21,654 bases of DNA from Priapulus caudatus. Taxonomy: Eukaryota > Priapulida > Priapulimorpha > Priapulimorphida > Priapulidae. Below the pieces are notes generated by a model. It made no database searches. It was given only the letters and a program-made list of their open reading frames with translations, and was not told where the DNA came from. This document shows positions 1-11,327 of this stretch, piece after piece; within the stretch, counting starts at the first letter, position 1, and every line of letters starts with the position of its first letter. The stretch lies in assembly GCF_000485595.1 (NCBI RefSeq), contig NW_014577794.1, positions 122,732 through 144,385 of the forward strand, in the 5' to 3' direction. The position numbers were made by a program, and so were the translations under genes.

Positions 1-62
1 CGTGTGTGTGTGTGTGTGTGTGTGCGTGTGTGTGTGTGTGTGTGTGTGCGTGTGTGTGTGTA
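1..62. repeat. GT microsatellite at the left edge
   Basis: An almost pure GT tract with two GC interruptions, starting before the window. A similar GT-rich sequence precedes the second copy of block A near 9250-9300, so the tract seems to be part of that duplicated context. Confidence 0.95.
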
Positions 63-460
63 TGATACGATCATCTGCGTGTCAGCGTGGCGTGCAGACC
101 TGACGGTTTCAAATCTACTACTGACCTTTTTTTACACCTACGCGTGACGTGCACGTACGCGGGAGGAGCCCGACTTGTGTTGGGCTAATGAAATTTCAAC
201 TTACGTCATCTGATCATATCATGAATTTGCGTAAACACGGGAAAATACGTCTACTCAAGCTCAGCGCCGAGTAATTATCAGAGGGAACACGTAAGCGTTG
301 ACAACCCGTCACAACCGTAGAAACGCGAGCCTGTGAAGATATTGAGTGCGGGCGCATACAGACATGCAGTGATGCGTTGATTAAAATACATACAAGTGGC
401 TGTGATGTGATGTAATAAGATAATAATAATGGCAATGTAATAACGCTAGAGAATAACATG

Positions 461-496
461 TATACTCGCAATAGCATATATACTCGCAATAGCATA
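461..496 (+). repeat. Two-unit 18-bp direct repeat inside block A
   Basis: TATACTCGCAATAGCATA occurs twice back to back. The second copy of block A also shows a doubled but scrambled version around 9733-9777, so the duplication is older than the block A copies. Confidence 0.8.
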
Positions 497-595
497 TATA
501 CGTACGTTCCTGCAAGTACGTTAATTACAGCGACATTCAACGAATACCCATCGATGACATGAGTAGGTTTTGGCGCCATTTATTGCCGACGTGGT

Positions 596-662
596 TGTCT
601 GTTTGGTCGTCAATCTGTCTGTATGTCTGTCTGGCTGGCTGTCAGTCTGATCGTCTGTCCCT
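596..662 (+). repeat. CTGT-rich simple repeat
   Basis: Degenerate run of TCTGT/CTGG tetramers and pentamers. The counterpart in the second block A copy is at about 9902-9975. Confidence 0.7.
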
Positions 663-1462
663 CCAACTATCCATTATTAAAGTAACATGTTACTTAAGAA
701 TTGAGCGAGTAGGTAGCTAGGCAAAAATGTCTGCATTCAATAAGAAAAGATCTTACACATCTCCCTCGCACCACATTGCAGCCATGTGTGCCGACAATTT
801 GGTTTATGTCAATCGTTTTTTTATCGGAAACTAGAAGGACATATAATATTTTCATAACCTAAGACTAAATCTAAACTAATCTCGGAACTTCCTGAATCCG
901 TACTATTAAAGAGCGTAGAAAAGAACCAAGGTCACGCCGGGTCCCCGTTAATAAAAATAGATCAAACCAATGAGTGGCACTGCCGAAGTTGAGTCGGAGG
1001 AGGCAGAGTTGAGTCGGAGGAGGCGAAGAATGTAGAAGAGGGCACTGATGGGGAGGTAGAGGAGGAGAGACGTGAGAGCAAAAGATGTAGGGGAGGTTGT
1101 AGAGGCATAAACTGATCAGAAAAAAATCTCCATGATCAGCAATTTCCGACGACAATCGGGACATGCGCAGAACCTGCTACGATGAAGGTTCGGGCGAATA
1201 CACGCACCCTGGTCGCAAACCACGTGACTAAATACTATGCCGCATATGTTAGGCGGGTGTAAAACTAGTCATGTTATTCCTGAGGAGAAAAACACAATTT
1301 CGTCGAATCTGTGGGAGAATTATCCCCCAAAAGACGTGGATTTCTAAGAGATCGTTGAATTGTCTCAATGATTTCTGAGCGTAACTCGACGTAAACAATT
1401 TCCTTCCTCTCTCGAACCGCTAACGATTGGTTTAGCGCGGACGAGGAAGTGAAACCGGAAGA

Positions 1463-1533
1463 TCTCTCTCTCTCTCTCTCTTTCTGTCTGTCTCTATCTC
1501 TCTCTCTCTCTCTTTCTTTCTCGCTCGCTCTCT
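1463..1533 (+). repeat. CT microsatellite
   Basis: Pyrimidine tract, mainly CT with TTTC, TCTG and TCGC interruptions. It marks the point where the first block A copy loses similarity to the second one. Confidence 0.9.
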
Positions 1534-2028
1534 GCGCCCATTAGTGCCGACATGTGTCACCACCGCCGTCAACAACGTTACGCAACGCCGCCGCATCTTT
1601 CACAGATTTCGACTGCGCCGCGTCCCTGCATGCAATCGGCGCGCAATTAACAGCGAGGGTCGTAGTTAATAAACCATTACGGACATTACGAAGCTCGTAA
1701 CGCGGACGACAACGGAAACCGGCGGCCATTTGCAGGCGGGCGCGGACGGGCGCAGTATGACAGCGGCGCGTACACGCACGTGCTGATAGCCGTCGCCGAC
1801 GCAGCGACGACGCGCAATTAACGGAGAGCGAGCTAATTAAACGTGGAGACAAAAGCGACTCGGCGGCGTATCAATGATTAATTAGCTCGGCGCAGCCGTA
1901 AATCTATTAAGTGATTATACGCCGAGAAGTCGTCGACTTGGTTAAGCGATCACCTGCGCGTAGTGGCGCCGTGGTGCTGCTGCTCTCTCCCGGACCGCCA
2001 GCGGCGGTGGGGGGCCAGAGGCTGAGAG
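1534..2028. other. CpG-rich non-coding stretch, no gene seen
   Basis: GC-rich with frequent CpG and interspersed TAATTA/ATTAA islands (near 1647, 1817, 1834 and 1877). Open frames are arginine-rich and match nothing I recognise. The mix of CpG-rich DNA and homeobox-type TAATTA cores would fit regulatory DNA, but nothing more specific is visible. Confidence 0.4.
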
Positions 2029-2035
2029 AACGAGA

Positions 2036-2078
<43 letters not shown>

Positions 2079-2079
2079 T
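2029..2079 (+). repeat. GA microsatellite
   Basis: GA repeat with a few GGA interruptions. A weaker purine-only stretch of the same kind follows at about 2212-2279. Confidence 0.9.
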
Positions 2080-2279
2080 AGAACGAAGTGGAGAAAAGGG
2101 AATGCAGGAGAGAGCGGGAGCACAAGAAATGGAATGAGAAAAATGCAGATAAAAAAAAATTAGAAGGAGTCAGAGCTTCATGCTGACAGCTTCGTTGCGG
2201 ACAGAGCGATAGCGAAAGAAAGAAAGAGAGAGAGAGAGAACGGAGAGGGTTAAAGAGAGAAAGGAAAGAGAGAAAGAAA

Positions 2280-4085
2280 CCATGCAGGGTTCCCTCGGGG
2301 AGGTGTATCGTGCACGCACAGCGTCATGAATAACGAACGTTTGTAGTTTCTCACACCATCAATTATTCACGTGTTATATAATCAGAATTAAAGGCCGGGA
2401 AGCACCGTCTCCCCCTGGGCAATATTCTCTCTTTCCACCGAATGGATAAATAGCGTTTTCAAACAAAGCTACTACACAGCCGCGAGCGGGGTGCTACCTC
2501 ACACAGCGCCAGTTTGATTCGTCTGTCGGAGAGACCGATCCGTTATTCTTATAATATTATGACAACAAGTGGCATGCCTACCGAGTGATGGATTACCCGC
2601 GCGATATCGACGCACACGAGCCACCACCCGCTGATAAACAATGTGTGATCAGAAAAGGCCGCAGGATATACCAGTACGTAAATAACAAATGAGGATGCAA
2701 GTATCCCAATGCAATTATTCTCTTTCTGCCGTTAATAAACCTGTGTGCGTGAGAGCACGCTTGCGCACACGTCTGTAACATATAAGTTAGTGTCATATTG
2801 ATTTTTTCAGGATTAAAATGTTTTCAAAATGATATTAATTACTTTCATTCATCAGCGACATCATTCAAGCCACATCGGCGGGTTTATGAGGTACAACCAA
2901 TTGCTAGCTCAAACCCAAACGACAATCCCAGGTTACCATTAAATATCTTTGAAAAGGCCTGACTGCATTTTGAGATATTAAATTTTTTAATTAGTTAATG
3001 AAATGCACACGTAGTAATAAGCATTGCACCGTTTTATTGTAATCACTGTTGTAATATTTGTGTATTACACTGGCATTACGCAACAATATTGCATATCGTG
3101 TGCCACAGCCACGCAGATGTTTTCCATTTATTTGTATTAATATCAAAATGACGTATTACCGCCACGCCTAATTGCCATATATATTGTTTAAAATATATTG
3201 CAAATGTTTTGTCATCAGGACAAACCACACTGCGACCACGTGTCATGCCGTGATCGCGCCGTGACGTCACGCGAAAGCTTGCCTAATTACGTTCTTTCGC
3301 GCAGCAAACTATACGTTCCTTTTTCGGCAACATTTGTGCGCGCGGCGGTGATCAGGGGACGGTAAACCATAGACGTAGATAATAATTCTTAGCTGCGTCG
3401 CCGCGGTAAACGGTCGCCATTAGCAGCGGTTTGTTCTCGTCTCGCGAGGCGCGAATGTCACGGCGCGGAACGCAGTGCCAATTTTCCTCTTCGCTCGCTT
3501 CACGCCACACAATGTCTCTCTAACGACAGAGCGAGCGCCGCAGCGATTTTCCTCCTCGAGAAGGAAAAGTGCGCGGAGGAGCCGCACGGAAATATGTAAT
3601 GCCCGTCTCCGCCTACTCTCGCACAAGCGACGACAGGCCACGAAGTGCTACGCGATAAATCTCCGACAAATTACGGGCGACATGGCGGACGTCTCGACGC
3701 CGTATTTTACGTATCGGCGTATCGCGCAGGAAGGCACATTATCACTAATCAGACGGGATCGTGCGAGCGCAGGAATGGCTAATAAAAGGGCGCACGCTTC
3801 CGAGAGCGGACTGACTGATAGAGCGCTTCCTTCCTCGGCCGGTCTCGGCCGAGCACACGACTACACCTATTAGCATCGCATCCTGAAATGCCGAATAAAT
3901 CCTACGTTTACGGCTCGTCAGTTTATTTTCCCTTCGCGCTACCCTGAGCGAGCGGCGAGTGAGAGCGGAGGTAGCGCCACTGGCGCGCGGGCGAGTGGCG
4001 CGTGCAGGGTAGCGGATTTTCACGGCAGTTTTACTATGTATCGCTGCGGCAACGGTTCGCCATTACTCTGTTCGCTATCGTTCTC
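2280..4085. other. Non-coding stretch, CpG-rich toward its right end
   Basis: No exon, RNA gene or repeat family recognised. The part at about 2790-3200 is AT-rich. At about 3280-4060 the DNA becomes GC- and CpG-rich, as in a CpG-rich promoter or first-exon region. The overlapping open frames there (for example 3475-3873 plus) are arginine/serine-rich composition artefacts without a domain. Confidence 0.4.
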
Positions 4086-4129
<44 letters not shown>

Positions 4130-4400
4130 CACTCGGTCGCTCTCTTTCTCTCTCTCCCTTTCTCTTTCTCTATCTCTCTCGTTCTCTTCCCCTTTCTTGA
4201 GAGAGAAAAAGTATCTCTCAATCCTCAATCTCCCTATCTCTCTCTTCTCTCTTTCTCTCTCTGTAGTCCTGTCTTTGTCTCTGTCCCTGCCTCCCACTTT
4301 ACTCACTCTTGCTCCCTCTCAGTAAACCCTCCTCCTCTTTCATTCTCCTTTCCGTCCCCTTCTCTCGCTCTACTCTTCTTCTCTCTCACACACACACATC
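4086..4400 (+). repeat. CT microsatellite and long polypyrimidine tract
   Basis: Nearly pure CT at 4088-4126, then about 270 bp of CT-rich sequence with short interruptions, ending in CA at about 4386-4399. It is almost entirely pyrimidine on this strand apart from a short purine island near 4199-4210. The open frames (leucine/serine-rich on plus, arginine/glutamate-rich on minus) are repeat translations. Confidence 0.9.
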
Positions 4401-4475
4401 TATCCCTAGACTGATAAGCATTGTTCTTCAGCGCCATATGTTTCCAACGCCGACAAGAGTCTACTCCTCTCTCTT

Positions 4476-4582
4476 AGACACACGCACGCCAGCGCCACGC
4501 ACGCACGCAGCACAACACACACACAATACTTACATAATACATATACACAATCACACAAACACACACAACCACGCATGTGTGT
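4476..4582 (+). repeat. CA-rich simple repeat
   Basis: Irregular ACAC/ACGC repeats, grading into the AT-rich spacer that follows. Confidence 0.75.
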
Positions 4583-4589
4583 GATATAT

Positions 4590-4642
4590 AATATGTATAG
4601 TATATATATATATATATTAATATATTACTAATATATATAGTA
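4590..4642. repeat. TA-rich simple repeat
   Basis: TATATA runs broken by TAATATATTACTA and TAGTATATAA words. Confidence 0.75.
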
Positions 4643-4727
4643 TATAATTAGTATGTTATCATTATGATATTGGTAAAAATTAGTTATTCATATTATGCGA
4701 TATATTATTAATTTTATTATCTCAGTA

Positions 4728-4735
4728 TATAAAAG
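4728..4735 (+). promoter_or_regulatory. Possible TATA box
   Basis: TATAAAAG lies in an AT-rich spacer and is followed by a sudden rise in GC content (ACGACGTCCTGCAC...). The spacing would fit a core promoter firing to the right, but the next DNA is simple repeat with no credible exon, so this may be a chance match. Confidence 0.2.
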
Positions 4736-4933
4736 CACGACGTCCTGCACAGGTGCAAAACTGCCAGGCTCGCAGCGACGCTAATGCAGAGACACGCGGG
4801 GACTCATCTCGGACCGTTGCTGATGGACTTAATGTCACATAATCTCGTAATCATCCTCATCTCATTCTAAACATATTATGATGCGCTAGGATAAATGCCT
4901 CTTGTGCCTGAAGCAATTGGCACACCTGGCAGT

Positions 4934-4970
4934 ATTATATATATAATATATATACTATATATATATATAT
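4934..4970. repeat. TA microsatellite
   Basis: TATATA tract that runs directly into the GT-rich block. Confidence 0.85.
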
Positions 4971-7900
4971 GTGTGGTGTGTGTGTGTTGTGTCGTTGCAC
5001 GAATGTGTGTGTGTGTGACCGATGTGTGTGTGTGGTGTGTGTGTGCTGTGTGTGCGTGTGTGTGCGTCGTCGTGCGTGCCTGCGGGTCAGCCACTGGCCA
5101 CGGTGAATAGTGTATGTACTATGTGTGTGTGTGTGTGTGGAACTGCCCTGTGCTATGGTGTGTGTAGTGTGTGACGATTGGTGTGTTGTGCGTTGTGTGG
5201 GCTATGCTGTGTGTGTGTAGTGTGCGTTGTATGTATGTGTGTGTGTGTGGTGTTGTGTGTTGGATGCTGTGTACGTGCGTGTGCGTGGCTGTATGTGCAC
5301 AAGCCTGTGAGCATCCTGCTCGCTGTGTGTGTAGTGTGTCGTGTGTGTCGTGTCGCTGTGCATGTCTATGTGATGTGTGGACTGTGGGTAGTGTGCGCCC
5401 TCCGACGCGTGTGTGCCGGATCTGCCTCGATGTGTGTGTGTGTGTGTGCGCGCCGCGCGCCGTGCGTGCTATGCATTCCGTGTGTGCGTGCGTGCGTGTG
5501 TCATGTGTGCGTGCGTAGCCTTAACGTTGCACGATAGTGCTGTGCGTCCCGTCCGGTCGTGTGCCGTCGCGATCCCTCCGGCTGTATGTGCGGCCCCATC
5601 CATCTGCGTGACGATGTGTGATGTGCCGTGCCGTTACGCGCGTGTGCGTGGCGCTGCGTGGCGTGCGTGCGATCGATGGCTGTGTGTGGTGCTAGGCGGG
5701 TTGTGTCGTTGTGTGTGCTCGCGCGCTGTGTGTGAGGCTCCGATGTGGTGTATGTGGTGTGCGGTGTGTGTTGACTGTGTGTGCTCTGCGCATGATGCAC
5801 TGCAACCTCGTCGTCTCCGCGGCTGACTCCCCTGTGTGTGTTGTGTGTGTGTGTGTGTGTGCTGTTGTGTGGGATGGTGTATCGCTGTGATCATGTGGGG
5901 GTGGTGCTCATGTGTGTGCGTGTGTGCCTCCCTGATCTTGGGTGTCGGATGTCGTGTGTGTGTGGGTACTGCGTACTGAAGTGTGTGTGTGCCAGTGTGT
6001 GTGCTCGTGTGTGTGGGTGCACCGCTGTGCGTGTAGTGCCGTGTCCGCGGTGTATGTGTGTGGCCGGGTGTGTGTGTGCTATGTGTGTGGTGTGTGCTGT
6101 TGTGTTGTGGGTGGCAGTGTGCGATATGTGATGTTGTGTTGTGTGTGATGTGTGTTGGTGTATGTGCTCGTTGCGTCGCTTGTGTTATGCTGCACCTCGT
6201 GGTGCGTGTGCCAGTTGCGTACCTCAGTGGTGTGTGTGACCCTGTGTGTATGTTTGTGTGCGTGTGTGAGTATGTGTTGCGCCAGGTGTGGTTTTTCTGA
6301 GCCAGTGTGGTGCTGGTGTGTGTGTCGTATGTGTGTGACGTGGGTGTGTGTGTGTGAACTCTGTGTGTGTTGTGTGTGTATGTTGCTGCTGCGTGTGGTA
6401 GTGTGTCGATGGTCCGCCCCGTGCCGGCCCTTGTGTGTGCTGTGTGTGTGTGTGTCGGTGTATGGTGTGGTGCGGCGACGACTGGTGTTGTGGTGTATGT
6501 GTGTGCGCGTGGCGGCGACCCGTGTGTTGGCGGTTCCTTCTGTGTGATGATGACGCTTCGCTGTGTTGTGTTCCTGCTTGGGGACTGTGCTATGGTGTGT
6601 CGTAATGTGGTTGTGCGCAGGCAGCGCGTCACACGTGATGTGTGTGTGTCGCAGTGTGTGCCAGTGCTGCCTGTGATGTTGTGTAGTGTTGTGACGCGTG
6701 CGTGCCGTGGGTGTATGTCGTGGGCGCCCCCGTGTCTGTAGTCGTGCGTGCGTGCGTGCGTGGCGTGGTGTGCGTTGGTGTGGTCATTGTGTAGATGTGG
6801 CGCTGTTGTGCTCTGTATGGACTGTCGTGCGTAGTGCACCTCATGAGTTGTGTGGTTTATTGTGCATCACTCTGTGTGCTATGGTAGTGCGGTGTCGTGT
6901 TGTGTGTGTGTGTGTGTGTGTGGGTTTGTGTTCGTACTGACGTGTGTGTATGTGATGTATGTGTGTGTATGTGGTTGTGCGTGTGTGTGTGTGTGCTCGT
7001 TCGTGTGTGTCGGTGTGTGGCATTCGTTGTCGTGAGTGGTGGACTGCGCGGATGTGAGTGGCAATGTGTGTTTGTGTGTGTGTGCCTGTGTATGATTGTT
7101 GTGCGAGTCGCGTCGATGGCCGTGATGCCTCGCTGTCCGCCGGCAGGCGCGTGAATGACGTAGTGTGTAGTGTATGTGATGTGCGTATGTGTGTGTGTGT
7201 GTGTGTGTGAGTGGTGTGTGAGTGCTGTGATGTGTGTATGTGTCGAGTGTGTGATATGTGGTGTGCGTGTGCTGACCGCGTGTTATGTGTGTGCGGTGTG
7301 TGTGTGGTGTGTTGTGTATGGTGTGTGCGTGGGTGTGTATGTGTTGCGTGTGTGGGTTCTGAACCGCCTTGCGTTTTGAACTGTGCTGTGTGTGTGTGTG
7401 TGGTGCTGTGTGTGTGTATGTGTTGAGTGAGTCAACGAGGTCCGGATTGGGGCTGCCGTTGTGTGTGTGTGTGGTGTGTGTATGTGTGTTGCGTGATGTG
7501 TGTGGGTGTTCACGTCGTGTGGTGTGCACCCTCCGCTGTGTGTGTCTGTGTGCGGCCAAACCTGTGTGGTATGTGAGTGGGCCGTGTGTGTGTGTATGCT
7601 TGTGTGCGTGTGTGTGGTGTCTGTGTGTTGTGGTGTGTGTCGTGGTGTGTGCATGTGTGTGGTGTGTGCGCAACACGCGGCTGTCGCAGTTCAGCGGTTG
7701 GTGTGATGGTGATGATTGTGAGTGTGTGTGTGTGGGTGCACGATGATCTCGTGCGTGCGTGCGTGTGTGTGTGTGTGTGTGTGGTGTGCCATTGTTGTGT
7801 TCGTGGTGTGAGTGAGTGATGTGTGAGTGCTGACTGTGTGTGTGGTGTGTGTGTGGTGTCTGCGGTTGTGTGTGTGTTGCGCGCTCGCGTCGCGTGCCGT

Positions 7901-7990
7901 TTCTGCTTTGTCTGCCTGGACCCGTGTGTGCGTGCCTGTGGCGGCCGACCTGCACCCTGCTGATGCGCCATTGCGGCCCGGTGGGTTCAT
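4967..7990 (+). repeat. Very long irregular GT-rich block
   Basis: About 3 kb dominated by GTGTGT runs of 4-20 bp separated by single C, A, GC or GTT interruptions and by short unique-looking words. No period longer than 2 is obvious. Open frames on the plus strand give cysteine/valine/arginine-rich peptides, and on the minus strand histidine/threonine-rich peptides of up to about 400 codons. Both are what GT/CA repeats must encode when interruptions remove stops, so none is called as a gene. The irregularity looks like a long dinucleotide array read with many indels, or a very degenerate array. Confidence 0.9.
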
Positions 7991-8154
7991 CCATAGTCCG
8001 TGGACCCTACCGTTTCGCGCTGGACTGCTCCCGCAGGATTCGATGCCTCGCCGCTGACACACCACCGCACTACGACCTCACGCCCGATGATGTCGGTCGT
8101 ATCTAGGCTGATGCGACCTGCTCCGATGGACACTGTGGCGTGCGCACGGTCGGC
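7991..8154. other. Short non-repetitive interlude inside the GT block
   Basis: Mixed-composition DNA without GT repeats. No coding signal or recognised family. Confidence 0.4.
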
Positions 8155-8480
8155 GAAGTCCCAGCACTCTTACTCCTCCCCGTTAGCAAGCATGCACTGG
8201 AGGATGCCTCTCTAGCTAAGCACACATGCACGAATTCAGCATGCACGTTCACAAGCCGAATGCACCCGTTAGCAAGCCGATGCAACGTAGACAAAGCATG
8301 CAATTGAAGACCCTCCATCGTTAGACGCATGCACGTTATCATTGAGCATGCCACAACCAGTTAGCAAGCCCTGCCACCGCCTAGCAACCGTCTGCAGCAT
8401 GCACGTTAGCATGCACACGGTTAGGCAAAGCATTGCACGTTAGCATGCAACGTTAGCCTAAGATGACGTTCAGCAAGGGC
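8155..8480 (+). repeat. Degenerate GTTAGCATGCAC-type tandem array
   Basis: The words GTTAGCAAGC, GCATGCAC and ACGTTAGCATGC recur about 15-20 times at spacings of roughly 12-20 bp, with many single-base insertions and deletions. Clear examples lie near 8182, 8268, 8360, 8398-8413 and 8440-8455. This looks like a short-period satellite with high indel noise. Confidence 0.7.
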
Positions 8481-8780
8481 AGCACGTTCAGCCAAACATG
8501 TTCATCCGGCTGGCCTGCCGAAATCGGTCTTGAACGAATCTGCAGAGCTCACGTTTCACTCCCATACAGCGCACGCCACAACCTTTACTTCTCTAACCAC
8601 ACCCCTCCGCATTAGTCCACTGATCTCCCCCTCGCTCATCGTGCAGTGGATTTATCTCTGGGGGGCTCCGCGGTAGCGAGGCGGACCTGTCAATCTTCCG
8701 CACCACGCCGGTATGTATGATATGTCACATCGTCCTGTTATCCGTTTCGCGTGACAGAGCGATGTTACCCAAGTAGTGTG
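8481..8780. other. Non-coding stretch between two repeats
   Basis: Mixed sequence without a recognised gene or repeat. It separates the GTTAGC-type array from the second GT tract. Confidence 0.4.
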
Positions 8781-9060
8781 TTATGTGTGGTGGTCATCTA
8801 ACGTTCCGTGCTGTGATCGTGCGGGTGCGTGTGTGTAGTGTGTCGTGTGTGTTGGTTGTAGCAATGTGTGTGTGTTGTATGTGTGTGCGTGTGGCTGTGT
8901 GTATGATGGTCGGCGTCATTGTGTGCGTGTGCTTGTGTGTCCTGTGTGTGTTGTGGGTGTGCCTCCGTGTGTGTGTTGCGTGTGTATAGTGCGTGCATAG
9001 TGCGCGTGCATGTCGCGGTGCGTGCGTGCGTCGTGTGTGTGTGTGTGCTGGGTGAGTGTG
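8781..9060 (+). repeat. Second GT-rich tract
   Basis: Same irregular GT/GC composition as at 4967-7990. A smaller GT run follows at about 9251-9287, just before the second block A copy. Confidence 0.85.
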
Positions 9061-9299
9061 GAGGTCTTGTAACAGCCAGCCTCGTCTGTGAGTCTGGCTT
9101 TCGCTCGTGCGAGTGTCTTGTCCCGAGTGACCAATGATGGGTTCCGGTACTGTCATCCATTATATACCAACTGTGCCATAGTGTGAGTCGTTGCTGGCTT
9201 TCGGCTCACCTCTCCCGCTCTCCCCCGGTTGCCCGCGCATCCCTGTCCTGCGTGGGTGTGTGGTGTGTATGTGTTGTGTGTGTATTGTACGCTGGAGGT

Positions 9300-10957
9300 C
9301 GATTACTGGTGTACAGCGGTGGCGTGCAGACCTTTTTTCTACACCCTACGCGTGACGTGCACTGTAATTGCGGGAGCCCGCACGCCCCGATCTTGTAGTC
9401 TTGGGGCTAATGAAATTTCAACTTAGTCGTCATCTGATTCATATCATGAATTTGCGGTAAAACACGGGATGAAATACGTCCTAGCTCAAGCTTCAGCGCG
9501 TAGTAATTAATCTCGAGCGACACTACGTAAGCGTGTGAACAATCCCGCTCTGACTCAAACACCGTAGCAAACTGCTGAGCTGTGACGACATTGAGTGCCC
9601 GTGGCGCATACAGAACTGCAGTGATCGATTGCATCTTAATAATACCATACTAAGTGGCATTGTGACTGCTGATGTATATAAGATAACTTGAGAATGCGCA
9701 ATGTAACTCAACGCTACGAGGATTAAACATGCTATGACTCGGCTAATTAGCACTATATACCTCGCAATAGCATATATACGTACTTCCTGCAACAGTACGT
9801 TTAATCTACACGCGGACATTCAAGAAAAACGCTTGCAGGGAATACCATCGTATGACATGAGTAGCGTGTTTTGAGCCCCTGCCATTTATTGCGACGCTGC
9901 GTTCTGTCTGTTTGGTCGTCAACATCTGTCTGTATGTCGTTCTGGCTGGCTGCTCTAGTTACTATCGTCTGTCCCTCCAACTATCCGATTATTAACGTAA
10001 GTAACACTGTTACTTTCAGAATGACGCGCAGTAGGTAGCCCTACGGCAAAAATGTCTGCATTCAATAAGAAATAGATCGATTACTACTCATCTCCTCGCC
10101 ACCACATTTGCAATCCCCACATGTACAACTGTCCCTGACCAATTTATGGGCTTACCTCTTAATATGTCAATACGCTCCTTTCCCTAATTCATCTCTCTCG
10201 TGAAACGTACCGATTAAGGACATATAAGTATTAACACCACTACTTATTTTTCAGTACCTAAGACTAAATCTAAACTAATTCTCGAACATTCATGAAATGC
10301 GTCGTACTATTTAAACGAGCGTAGAAACGAACCAAGGTTCACGCCGGGGTCCCCCGTTAGTAAAAAATAGATCCAAACACCAATGAGTTCGGCACTGCCG
10401 AACGATTCGGCATGTTCGGGCCAGCGCAAGCGCTCGCCGCCTCGTGATAGAATGTCAGCCCAAGAGACCGATTCGGCTCACCCTGTCGGGAGACCGACTT
10501 AGAGCTGTGCATGAGACGTGAGAGACAAAAGAATGTAGGGGAGGTTGGGTAGATGGCATAAACTGAATCAGTAAAAAAACTCCAATGCATTCCGAGCAAT
10601 TTCCGACGACAATCGTGACATGCGCAGAACGCTGCTCACCGATGTAAAGCCGTTCGGGCGAATACACGCACCCTGCTCGCCAAAACATCGATGAGCTAAA
10701 TACTATCGCCGCAGGTATTGTTTAGTGCGGTGTGTTAAACTAGTCATGTTATTCCCTCAGGAGAAAACACAAGTTTCGTCGAATCCTTCGTGGGAGAATT
10801 ATCCCCAAAAGACGTGGATTTCTAAGAGATCGTGAATTGTCTCAATGATTTCTGAGCGCGTAACTCGCGATTCCGTAAACCAATTCGCTTCTCTCTCTCG
10901 ATACCGTAACGATTGGGTTTTAGTCAGCCGAGACGAGGAACGTGAAGAACCGGAAGT
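9300..10957 (+). repeat. Block A, second copy, indel-rich
   Basis: Same order and orientation as 63-1460, with shared words such as TACGCGTGACGTGCAC, CTAATGAAATTTCAACTTA, CTGTCCCTCCAACTATCC and AAAGACGTGGATTTCTAAGA. Differences are mostly one- or two-base insertions scattered every 5-20 bases, so this copy is roughly 250 bp longer. One internal part (about 10403-10515) is not a noisy version of its counterpart (about 988-1070) but a different sequence. Similarity ends at about 10957. No coding content. The pattern is that of an uncorrected long read placed beside a corrected copy. Confidence 0.85.
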
Positions 10958-10989
10958 GAGCCGCTGTGAGCCGGGCACACCGGCTAGAC

Positions 10990-11206
10990 TCTCTCTCACA
11001 CACACCCTCCGAGGATCACCACACACCACACACGCGCGCCCACGCATCGCCACTACGCGCTTCGCACACACACCGCACACGCGACCACCGCACACGCACA
11101 CGCAAACACGCAACGCACACGCCACACGGCACACGCCACATACGCACACGACACGCACCACACACACACACACACACCGAGAGAGAGAGAGAGAGAGAGA
11201 GCGGGA
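10990..11206 (+). repeat. CA-rich tract followed by a GA microsatellite
   Basis: Irregular CACACA/CACGC sequence to about 11178, then a GA run at about 11180-11200. A further CT/CG run sits at 11302-11327. The open frames here are repeat translations. Confidence 0.85.
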
Positions 11207-11327
11207 GAGAGCGAAAAGCACCGCATCACCGCTTCACGTGACGCACGTCTCTTCTGACGACGTCATCGGAACATCAGAAACGCATTACGAACTCGCGGCT
11301 CTTCTCTCTCTCTCTCTCGCGCGCGCG

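Larger units (their letters stand above)
63..1460 (+). repeat. Block A, first copy of a duplicated non-coding segment
   Basis: Non-coding segment that recurs in the same orientation at about 9300-10957. Shared landmarks, in the same order, include TACGCGTGACGTGCAC, GGGCTAATGAAATTTCAACTT, CTGTCCCTCCAACTATCC, AAAAATGTCTGCATTCAATA, GACTAAATCTAAACTAAT and AAAGACGTGGATTTCTAAGA. No frame looks coding: open frames are short and low in complexity, and I see no protein family in them. The right border of the similarity is the CT microsatellite at 1463. This copy is shorter than the second one, which carries many extra single bases. Confidence 0.9.

Noticed and set aside
3475-4325. Overlapping arginine/serine-rich and leucine/serine-rich open frames
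   Set aside because: CpG-rich DNA and CT repeats keep frames open on both strands. No start context, splice sites or family resemblance was seen.
5634-7994. Long open frames, including histidine/threonine-rich minus-strand frames of about 400 and 370 codons and cysteine/valine-rich plus-strand frames
   Set aside because: These are translations of GT/CA repeats. Composition follows the repeat, there is no domain, and overlapping frames on both strands are open at once.
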